Of a stretch of 64,000 bases of DNA, positions 1-64,000 are shown one piece after another; position 1 is the first letter of the stretch, and every line of letters begins with the position of its first letter. Made by a program: the position numbers and the translations under genes. This DNA comes from Salvator merianae (taxonomy: Eukaryota; Chordata; Lepidosauria; Squamata; Teiidae). The notes below the pieces were generated by a model that did not search any database, was not told the origin of the DNA, and saw only the letters and a program-made list of their open reading frames with translations. The stretch lies in NCBI GenBank assembly GCA_003586115.2, contig QVOM02000034.1, positions 144,772,517 through 144,836,516 of the forward strand. Reading direction: 5' to 3'.

Positions 1-140
1 TAGGGATGTGCAAGAAGGCACTTTCCCCCTTTCGCTTCGCAGGACTGCGAAGCTCCTAGGCTTCGTTTTCGTGCGAAAAAATACGCACGAAAATGAAGCC
101 CTTCGTTTTCGCGGCGAAAATCTTCGCCGCGAACGGAAGC

Positions 141-1645
141 AGATAAATCAAGGCGAAGGGAAAACCTTTGCCTTAATTTCTCTGCTTCGGATGGCGCTCA
201 CCTCTCTCTCATCCCCCCCCCAGTCTGTCAGTCTGATGACAGACTGGGGGGGGGATGAGAGAGAGGCGAGCACCATCTGAAGCAGAGAAATCAAGGCAAA
301 AAGGTCTTCCGTTCGCCTTGATTTATCTGCTTCCGATGGCGCAGCGCGCTCTCTCACTCCCGCCGCAGTCTGTCAGTCTGATGACAGACTGGGGGGGGGA
401 TGAGAGAGAGGCGAGCGCCATCTGAAGCAGAGAAATCAAGGCGAAAAGGTCTTCCGTTCGCCTTGATTTATCTGCTTCCGATGGCGCAGCGCGCTCTCTC
501 ACTCCCGCCGCAGTCTGTCAGTCTGATGACAGACTGGGGGGGGGATGAGAGAGAGGCGAGCGCCATCTGAAGCAGAGAAATCAAGGCGAAAAGGTCTTCC
601 GTTCGCCTTGATTTATCTGCTTCCGATGGCGCAGCGCGCTCTCTCACTCCCGCCGCAGTCTGTCAGTCTGATGACAGACTGGGGGGGGGATGAGAGAGAG
701 GCGAGCGCCATCTGAAGCAGAGAAATCAAGGCGAAAAGGTCTTCCGTTCGCCTTGATTTATCTGCTTCCGATGGCGCAGCGCGCTCTCTCACTCCCGCCG
801 CAGTCTGTCAGTCTGATGACAGACTGGGGGGGGGATGAGAGAGAGGCGAGCGCCATCTGAAGCAGAGAAATCAAGGCGAAAAGGTCTTCCGTTCGCCTTG
901 ATTTATCTGCTTCCGATGGCGCAGCGCGCTCTCTCACTCCCGCCGCAGTCTGTCAGTCTGATGACAGACTGGGGGGGGGATGAGAGAGAGGCGAGCGCCA
1001 TCTGAAGCAGAGAAATCAAGGCGAAAAGGTCTTCCGTTCGCCTTGATTTATCTGCTTCCGATGGCGCAGCGCGCTCTCTCACTCCCGCCGCAGTCTGTCA
1101 ATCTGATGACAGACTGGGGGGGGGATGAGAGAGAGGCGAGCGCCATCTGAAGCAGAGAAATCAAGGCGAAAAGGTCTTCCGTTCGCCTTGATTTATCTGC
1201 TTACGATGGCGCAGCGCGCTCTCTCACTCCCGCCGCAGTCTGTCAGTCTGATGACAGACTGGGGGGGGGGATGAGAGAGAGGCGAGCGCCATCTGAAGCA
1301 GAGAAATCAAGGCGAAAAGGTCTTCCGTTCGCCTTGATTTATCTGCTTCCGATGGCGCAGCGCGCTCTCTCACTCCCGCCGCAGTCTGTCAGTCTGATGA
1401 CAGACTGGGGGGGGGATGAGAGAGAGGCGAGCGCCATCTGAAGCAGAGAAATCAAGGCGAAAAGGTCTTCCGTTCGCCTTGATTTATCTGCTTCCGATGG
1501 CGCAGCGCGCTCTCTCACTCCCGCCGCAGTCTGTCAGTCTGATGACAGACTGGGGGGGGGGATGAGAGAGAGGCGAGCGCCATCTGAAGCAGAGAAATCA
1601 AGGCGAAAAGGTCTTCCGTTCGCCTTGATTTATCTGCTTCCGATG
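141..1645. repeat. tandem array of ten palindromic units, about 145 bp each
   Basis: The phrase gtcttccgttcgccttgatt recurs at 304, 449, 594, 739, 884, 1029, 1174, 1320, 1465 and 1611, so the spacing is 145 or 146 bp; the extra base is one more G in a G run. The hairpin core cagtctgtca...tgacagactg occurs ten times. Flanking arms extend the pairing: cgccttgatttatctgcttc on one side and its near-inverse gaagcagagaaatcaaggcg on the other, so a whole unit can fold. Units differ by only a few single bases (for example near 1101 and 1203); the first unit is more diverged. Each carries a run of 8-10 G. Confidence 0.9.
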
Positions 1646-1649
1646 TCTG

Positions 1650-1990
1650 CTGGCTGCCTCATTCACCCTAGGCTGTCAGCGCTCGCGCTGACAGCCTACG
1701 GGGGGTGAGTCAGTGAGGGGAAGAGAAGGAAAATCAACGGGAAGGGAATCCCTCCCTTCCGTTGAATTTTCTGCACTTCCACTCGCTGCTGGCTGGCTGA
1801 TTCACCCTAGGCTGTCAGCGCCAGCGCTGACAGCCTAGAGAGGTGAGACTTTGGCAAATTGCGAAGGTCCCGAAATACTTCGAAAAATTGAGGGACCTTC
1901 GCAATTCGCATTCGTGATTTCTGGTGCCCTTCGCATTCGATGCGAAGGGCACGGAATCACGAAATTCGATCGAAAATCGAATGCCACGAA
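1650..1990. repeat. cluster of nested hairpins next to the array
   Basis: At least four separate hairpins lie end to end: ggctgtcagcgctcgcgctgacagcc near 1670-1695 (arms ggctgtcagcg / cgctgacagcc), a second copy of the same hairpin near 1810-1836, tgcgaaggtcc...ggaccttcgca near 1860-1905, and gtgcccttcgca...tgcgaagggcac near 1923-1951. The segment 1640-1700 is partly repeated at 1788-1840. No coding potential is seen. Confidence 0.7.
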
Positions 1991-2012
1991 GCTTCGTGCA
2001 CACCCCTATTCT

Positions 2013-2699
2013 ACAGATTTGCACAATTTCAGAGCTCCATAGAGCAGCAGCAGCACCTTCCCTCTGTTCTCTAGACATGCAGACACCACGAACAGAGAAG
2101 GCAAAAGTGGAGGACTTTCACCTTCTCTGTGCTTGGAGTCTGCATACTTAAAAAAGAGGGGAAACGCTGCTATTGTTCTGCAGAACTCTGAACATGTGCA
2201 ATCCTGTGAAAGGAAAAGAAAACTTGCCTTCGGGCTAGGCAGGCTGAATAGCTGACAGGACAGAGAGAGCAAGGGGAAGTCTGCAAAAAGGCTCCCCACG
2301 TCACGCCTACCTTGACCTGTCTTCTGCCCCAGCTCCCTGCAACATACCCCCCTCCTCTCTCACACTTACACACACAGACATACAAACACACAGAATGCTA
2401 CATGCAAGCCGGCAGGTGAGGTAGAACTGGGGGGGGGGAGTTGAGAGGATCATTAACACAGAGAGAGAGTGGAGGGAGAACTTTTTTGCTGGAATGAGAG
2501 AAATTTTATTCTTATTATTTTTAAAGCGTGGAAAAGCAAAAAAAAAAAAAAAAAAAAAAAAAACCAGCACCCAAACAACCAGCCACTCTCCCAAAGCAGT
2601 TTCTCTCCACACATTGCTTTGATCCCTTGTTTAGGATCTAACAAGGAGATTGGGAGGCTTTTTTTCTTTTAAATTAAAGAAGTGTTTGTAAAGGGCAGG
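2013..2699. other. intron 3' of LRP1B exon 13: no gene seen
   Basis: Low-complexity intronic sequence. It includes a short CA-rich stretch near 2360-2390, a G run at about 2430 and a 26-nt A run at 2538-2563. Short ORFs here come from these runs and have no recognisable domain. Confidence 0.6.
2538..2563. repeat. poly(A) tract, 26 nt
   Basis: Uninterrupted A run. It could be the tail of an old retroposon, but no body of a known element was recognised upstream. Confidence 0.85.
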
Positions 2700-2984
2700 A
2701 ATCCCCCCTTACAGGGCACAGCTTGACTTTCCCGCCCCTGTGAAGTCAAGATTTGAACATTGGGACTGCAGCCAATCACTGACTGCCCAGGGAGGGGAAT
2801 TTGGCGAGGGGTAGAGGGAGAAAAAGTACGGTTTCCATGTGCCAAGCACAGGAAACATCAGTGTGAGAACGAGAAAGTCCTAATTGAGTCCCTGTTAAAA
2901 TGCAAGTGTGGGAACGATCAGAAGAGAAATTCAGTCCTCGTACTCTTCTGATACAGATTAAATTTATGATGTCAGACTGCGCCC
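2700..2984. mobile_element. right end of the inverted-repeat element family seen at 35.7-36.9 kb
   Basis: This segment is about 80% identical by eye to 36620-36896: both have tttcccgcccctgtga, gggactgcagccaatcactg, ttcagtcc, gtactcttctgatac and gattaaattta in the same order. It ends in gtcagactgcgccc, which matches the terminal inverted repeat of the full copy. The left half is missing. Confidence 0.75.
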
Positions 2985-5522
2985 TATATTGGTAGACCTA
3001 ATTGAAGAGGTCTACAGATGTCCTATATTGCCTGCTCCATTCCAGTCATCAGTGCTTCCACACGGTCTAGCACCTCCTCCAAATTACTGGAACCCAAGCA
3101 TGGAGGTAGACATGCTGCCTTCAAATACTGTTTAGTTTTGACTCATAATTGTGTACTGGACATGACATAGGAGTGACAGGGGCTTGGGCCAATCGCCAGT
3201 AAGGATGGATGGTGCCTGAGATGGAGCTACAATTAGATGTGTCTGTATTGCTTCCAGAGTTGGACCGGGACAGGCAGCATCCCCACCCTCCCAATGAAGA
3301 CAGCACCTCAAATCTTATCCCTGAATAGAGTGCACTAGGCTAGTTGGTCCACTCCAGGCAAGGTGAGTGTGTAATTGACCTTAGAAACCAGGAGGACAAG
3401 TACTTAGACAGCATGTCTGAAAATAATATAGCTACTAGTACTGGGGTCTGATTTACAGCAACTTTCCCATACCTCATATAGAATAGTTTTCTGAGCACTC
3501 CCATGTGTGAATACTTAGAGATACTATGGGTTGAGTCTTGAATCTTCTGCACACAAGCTAGTTGTCTGTTGCGGTAAAAAACCACTCTGTTTTTGATGGG
3601 ATTGTTTTTATTTTTTAAAAAAATAAACAGCTTCAGCACACTTTCCTTTCTAGTTGCCTCATGGCCATTGTTGCTTCTCAGAGACAATGTTGTATTAGGG
3701 AAATGGGGGAAAGAAAAGAAATGGCAGATCTCTCCCATAGCCATCATTTTTGTCCAGGAATGTTCCACCTAAAAACTGTGCTGGTGGTTCATTCTGAGAA
3801 AAGCAAAAAGAAATTTAAAAGAGGACTTCTTTTCCAGTTGTCTCTGTAACCATTTTGCTTTGAAAGATTTAGAAAAAAATATACTGCCATTAATGCCTAA
3901 AACATTGCCTGAAAATAATTCTGTTAAAATAGTGCATTTAAAGTTGGTGGGTGGGCATAAATGCATTTTCAGGCCAGTTTTATTTCTAAGATATATTGGG
4001 GTCCTTCTTGCTTCCTGATACATATGCTTCAATGTGAAAAAACAGGCCTCAGTGTAGTATCTTAATGTTCATTGTTTGACACTGGCACGTAAGAAATGAC
4101 TCATTCTTACCCTTTAGTCTTTTATATCATTTCAGTGGGGGAAGGGAATTCTGATGTCCTTTTCTGTTTTTCTCTGAGTTCTTGTTTCCATGCCATTCAA
4201 ATTCACAATTAGGTATGGCACAGAAAGTAGTCTGATTTGCATTTTTGCAAAAAAAATTAGTAGGTTCCACTAGCCCCAGAACTCTAAGTAGATCAAAATA
4301 AAACTCTTCAACACTGTACTTTTAGCACTGTGGTAAAGTATTCAAAAATGCTTATTTTACATAAGATTCATATTTTTTACATTAGATAAAACAAGTACTA
4401 TGTGAGCAGTTCAATCCAAGTGATTTGTATGAACAGTGTTGGTTTATATTAGGCATAAAATAGGAAAAGAACAGATAATGAATATAATGGATACAAACAA
4501 AACACATGGGTGCAATTAGGCTACTCCATTCATCTGTAATTGTAGCTTGTTCAACTTCTTTGGCTACATCCATACCTATGGCATTGGATTCCCTGAGGAA
4601 GGAGCAGATATGCAGTGGTCAAATGCCAGAGATGCCTGCCACGGTAGGATGTCATGAGAAAGATGCTTGAAGGTCCACAGCATCTTTCCTCAAAACAGAC
4701 TGAACTGCTCTGAAGGCACTTGCCAGAATCACTCACTCCTGGCTATGCCACCCAGACCCATGGAATTGGCAAGAGAGACCTATGTTCCTGCTTTAGGCAG
4801 GCACTGTGCTGCAAATCCAGGGCCTTTTTTGGTGCTACAGAGGGCCATCTATATTCAAAGCTGATCAACTCTGAAGTGGTTGAAGGTCAGCACAAGCTCC
4901 ACCCCAAAGGTAGGTAGAAACTTCTTTGCTTTGACTCACCCTTTGCCACTGAGGTGTGGATGCAACCTTTATTTCTGAAATTCTAGAAAATCTACTAATT
5001 CTCACCTGCTTTTAAAACACTTTGTGCATGAATACATATCTTTAAAAATATCTGTAAGAAAAATTATCTGTAAGAAATATTTATTGTATCAGGCTTTAAA
5101 AAAAAAAAAAAGAGTTAGATAGATCCACCACCCATGAGTCCCAGATGACAGACTGAGTGCTCATTGTGTACTTTCCAAACGTGTATGCCTCTAATTCTAA
5201 ACACTGCTTTCAACTGTGGTGAACTGAAAACTATTTCACATGTGCACAAACTGTGACTTTTATTTATTTATTTTTAAACAGTTTGTTTTATAAGCTGTCC
5301 TTAAATAACCTTTTCCTTAAGTACATTTAGAAACATTTTAGGGACTCATTTTTAAGATTCCAATAAAAGTAGTGAACTAGGCTGTGCATTTTATAATACA
5401 ATTGTTCTTTACTTATCTCTGTGAAGGTTAAATTGCAAATCATTCCCACTTCTTTTAAATATTGTAATAAACATTTTAAAAAATGCAATGTGTAATCTAT
5501 AAAGACCTGAATAAAAGTTTAC
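2985..5522. other. LRP1B intron sequence: no gene or clear repeat seen
   Basis: AT-rich intron 3' of the last exon. Short ORFs on both strands show no domain. An EGF-like exon was looked for on the minus strand (six cysteines, NNGGC) and was not found. A 13-nt A run lies near 5100. Confidence 0.6.
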
Positions 5523-61310
<55,788 letters not shown>

Positions 61311-63398
61311 CTAGAAATAAAATGTGAACAGAACAAGTTAATTTTTTTCAAAAATCATTTGTTTCCCTTCCATTTCACTTTTACATTATCTCTGTAAAGG
61401 TAGTATTGCGAGTCATACTGGGAGTACCGGGTTTTTATTGGGAATTAGTGAACCCAGCTATGGACTCTTTGGGATCTTCATGTGTAGGTTTTAAAAACAT
61501 TAAACTAACAAGGATACTCAGGGTTACCCTTAAAACACTCTCAACTGCAACAAAAGTAAATCAGATCTAAAACTTTATTAGAACACAGCAAAAGTTCTTT
61601 AAAAATGATTAAAAACATAAAAATGACAGCTTCTGATAGTTAGCCAGAGCTGCCAGAATTTTACAAAAGGACAACAGCATTTCACAGAGAAAGGGAAGAG
61701 GAATCAGTATATGGAAAGCACTTCGATAGCTAGGGTTGTACTAGCTGCAGAAGACCATATAAGGAAGCACTTCGACAGCTCGGTGGACACAGCACATGTA
61801 CACAAAGATAAATAAGGAAAGTACAGAGCTACAGTTAGGTTTTTATGAATGAAAAGGTTATCTGACAACAGATTTTGACTGTAGAAGTGTGTGAAGACTA
61901 GGAAACAGCTAAAAGGATAGCATTTTCAAACTATTTTGCCTATTTCTACGCTAAAGAACTGTATTTTCCCTACTAGGAGCAGCCAGCTAGGTTCTCACCT
62001 TCATTGCGGAGTACTCATTTGGCTTCCACCACCAGCAGCAAGACAAAGAGATGAGAAGTGGAGCGGAGCAGCTCCTTTGAGTAGCACAGCAGCAACGATG
62101 GTTCCAGGTGACAGGAGTGAGCAGTGGGCATCAGAGGGGAATCTGAACGTACCTGACTGCTCCAAAGGTAAGATTTTTTCTTTATCTGGATGAGTTTTCC
62201 CCTCCCTCCTGGCTCTGCCTGGGGCAGTAAAGACTGCTAGGGGGTAAGAATCTGTTATGGCAGAAATTTGGAGGGGAGGGGACAGAGGAGGGATATGTGA
62301 TGTGGGTGCTTATGTCACTGTGTCCTTACTTGGTTTGTTTCCTGTCACCCTTGTGTACTTGCAGGGAGGAGGAAACACACCTGGACTGTAATTTGTAAGT
62401 GTTAATGAATTTGCTGGTGACCTTTACCTGAAACATCCTCTTTGGTTCTGGTAAAACTGGTTTTATAAGTGTTTTATTGACCTTCTGCTCGAGACTCCTT
62501 GCAGAGACTCCTTGTCTGGATTGCCAAATACTTGTTGCCAGCTCTTTTGCAATCATTAATGGTTTTAGTATCTTGAGTTGATTTTTTTTTTTTTTTTCTG
62601 GGCAAATGGGAACACTGCCAGCAACTGTGTATTCACCACTGCCCCCATTGAAAAGACTTTCTTCTGTTTGTGTTTCAGACAGCTTACACTTTTAACAATC
62701 TAACCACTTGTAAATGTGGACTTTTACATTTTACATGTAGAAGCCAAAAATAATAAAAAAGCCTTTTGTTCATAGATAAACTTAGTTTGTTCTAAATCAG
62801 TTTAAGCAACAGATAAGTCCAGAATGAGATAATATAATGCTATAATTAAGCTATATAACAGAACCTATATGAACTGTGTATGTAAAAGAAAAAAGAAATA
62901 TTGCACTTGCATTAGGAAATAAGGAAAGAAAAAAAAAACATAATGAAAGGAAAAGAAAGATGAATTTGTTTGTAAAGATATATATAGGTACATAATAACT
63001 TTCTACGTTCAGTTTTAAGAGGATGGAAGAGAAGGGTGGGTGGAGTCATCAGCATGCCAAGATGAATGGTGCTCACTTGGAGCTAGGACTTGGAATTAGG
63101 CTTTCTACAGTGTGATGGTCGAGAGAACAGGTATAATGAGTATTGCTCTAACTATTATAGTTGAAGGTCATATGCAGGTTATTTGAGTAAGGATCATATG
63201 AAGGTGGTTTATGTTAAGTGCACAAATCATCTTTTATGTGTTGAGTTGCTGTATGCTGTAGAAACTAAGGACCAGAATAGAAGGCTAAATTAACTAAATA
63301 TTATAGCTTGGGGCAAAATGGATTAACTTTGATCAAACTTAAAAGAGGAGAATACATATATTGCATCACTAAAAAGAAATCAGAATAGAAGCTGACAA
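61311..63398. other. LRP1B intron 5' of exon 1: no gene seen
   Basis: An imperfect direct duplication around gaagcacttcgaYagct lies at about 61717 and 61767. A GC-richer patch at 61970-62300 is unexplained. No upstream propeller exon was found on the minus strand. Confidence 0.45.
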
Positions 63399-63620
63399 AT
63401 GAGGATGAAGGCAGTTTCATTAAACACTAAAGAGTTAAATGATGTGGTAGAGTGGAAGACAATTGAAATTATGCTGAGAAGACAAAAAACAGAGTTGATA
63501 ACAGATCCATCAAGCCAAGAAGATTTCCAAACTGTTAAAGCATCCCTATTTTAAGAAAAAGCATGTTGCAATGGGAACATCAAAATCAAGGGGAGTAGCA
63601 ATAATTATCACCCCAATAAC

Positions 63621-63668
<48 letters not shown>

Positions 63669-63897
63669 TAATGGAACATTGGAACATTGTATGGTAAATT
63701 TATAACACTGGCTTCTAATTATTCACCTAATTTGAAGCAAAATAAATTTTTATTTCAGCCATTAAATAAATTATACCAATTAACAAAAGGAGAAGTACTG
63801 ATTGCAAGAAACTTGGCTAACCCAGATTTAGACCAGAAAGCAGGGGAAATAATCATACATTTTCTGGCACCAAACTGGAGCCAATATTTTTTTTGAA
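63399..63897 (+). mobile_element. decayed L1 retrotransposon, start of ORF2
   Basis: Plus-strand ORF from ATG at 63399: MRMKAVSLNTKELNDVVEWK, then TIEIMLRRQKTELITDPSSQ, matches the beginning of the L1 ORF2 endonuclease. After stops and a 43-nt (AT) run it resumes as KFITLASNYSPNLKQNKFLF, the endonuclease segment with the YxPN motif. The catalytic GDFN motif is eroded to ARNLANPDLD. Dead copy; it probably continues past the window end. Confidence 0.75.
63623..63665. repeat. (AT)n microsatellite, 43 nt, inside L1
   Basis: An alternating AT run following ccaataacag, breaking the L1 endonuclease frame. Confidence 0.95.
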
Positions 63898-64000
63898 TTT
63901 CAGTTAAATGATACATATAGATTTCAAAATGGAACATCCAAAGATTAGACTTATTTTTCAAACAGGCTGTCTTCCTATTCAATAATTTATTTTATTTTAT

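Larger units (their letters stand above)
1..2008. mobile_element. foldback DNA element bounded by inverted 12-mers
   Basis: The window opens with tagggatgtgca (1-12). Its inverse tgcacacccct+a occurs at 1997-2008 (11/12 match). Between them almost every stretch is self-complementary: small hairpins at 60-150, ten palindromic units at about 141-1645, and nested hairpins at about 1650-1990. No coding sequence is present. Similar end sequences recur in other short palindromic elements of this window. It is read as a non-autonomous foldback-type DNA element; the transposase family is not known. The left end may extend outside the window. Confidence 0.6.

Noticed and set aside
141..1645. CRISPR-like regular array (145-bp period)
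   Set aside because: There are no unique spacers; the whole unit repeats and is palindromic, and the host is a vertebrate. It is a tandem satellite-like array.
3340..3768. 142-codon minus-strand ORF as a further LRP1B exon
   Set aside because: No YWTD, EGF cysteine pattern or suitable splice borders; not LRP1B coding sequence.

Overview
This is vertebrate genomic DNA, almost certainly from a squamate reptile (lizard or snake). The evidence is a minus-strand gene split into small exons by long introns, all with GT..AG borders, set in a repeat landscape of BovB, CR1-type and L1 retrotransposons, tRNA-derived SINEs and many short inverted-repeat DNA elements. No bacterial or plasmid features were seen.

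The only gene recognised is LRP1B (LDL receptor-related protein 1B), read on the minus strand from about 61.3 kb down to 5.5 kb. Thirteen internal exons (1,848 coding nt, about 616 codons) join in one open frame with matching splice phases. They encode two consecutive modules of the extracellular region: EGF-like domain + YWTD beta-propeller (exons 1-6), then EGF-like domain + YWTD beta-propeller (exons 7-13). Both ends of the gene lie outside the window. The two largest introns are 26.3 kb (16.0-42.3 kb) and 12.5 kb (42.5-55.0 kb).

Region by region: 0-2 kb is a foldback complex containing ten near-identical copies of a 145-bp palindromic unit. 2-5.5 kb is intron with the end of an inverted-repeat element. 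5.5-16 kb holds exons 13-6 with several small DNA elements between them. 16-42.3 kb is the giant intron, with a CR1-type LINE carrying a nested DNA element (17.0-19.2 kb), a decayed L1 (29.0-30.0 kb), a BovB fragment with an inverted duplication (30.3-31.1 kb), a 1.2-kb inverted-repeat element (35.7-36.9 kb), and a CR1 interrupted by a 361-nt pure T run (38.1-39.5 kb). 42.5-55 kb is the second giant intron. It contains what looks like a 5.9-kb composite hAT-type element (44.9-50.8 kb) with exact 8-bp target duplications, which in turn encloses a 1.8-kb inverted repeat. 55-61.3 kb holds exons 4-1, a solo retroviral LTR (57.3-57.8 kb) and more small DNA elements. The last 600 bp is the start of a decayed L1 ORF2.

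No new protein-coding system is visible. The most unusual items are the palindromic array, the composite hAT-like element, the large inverted repeat, the BovB inverted duplication and the 361-nt homopolymer, which is probably an assembly or base-calling artefact. All coordinates were read by eye; family assignments rest on remembered features of the families, not on a search.
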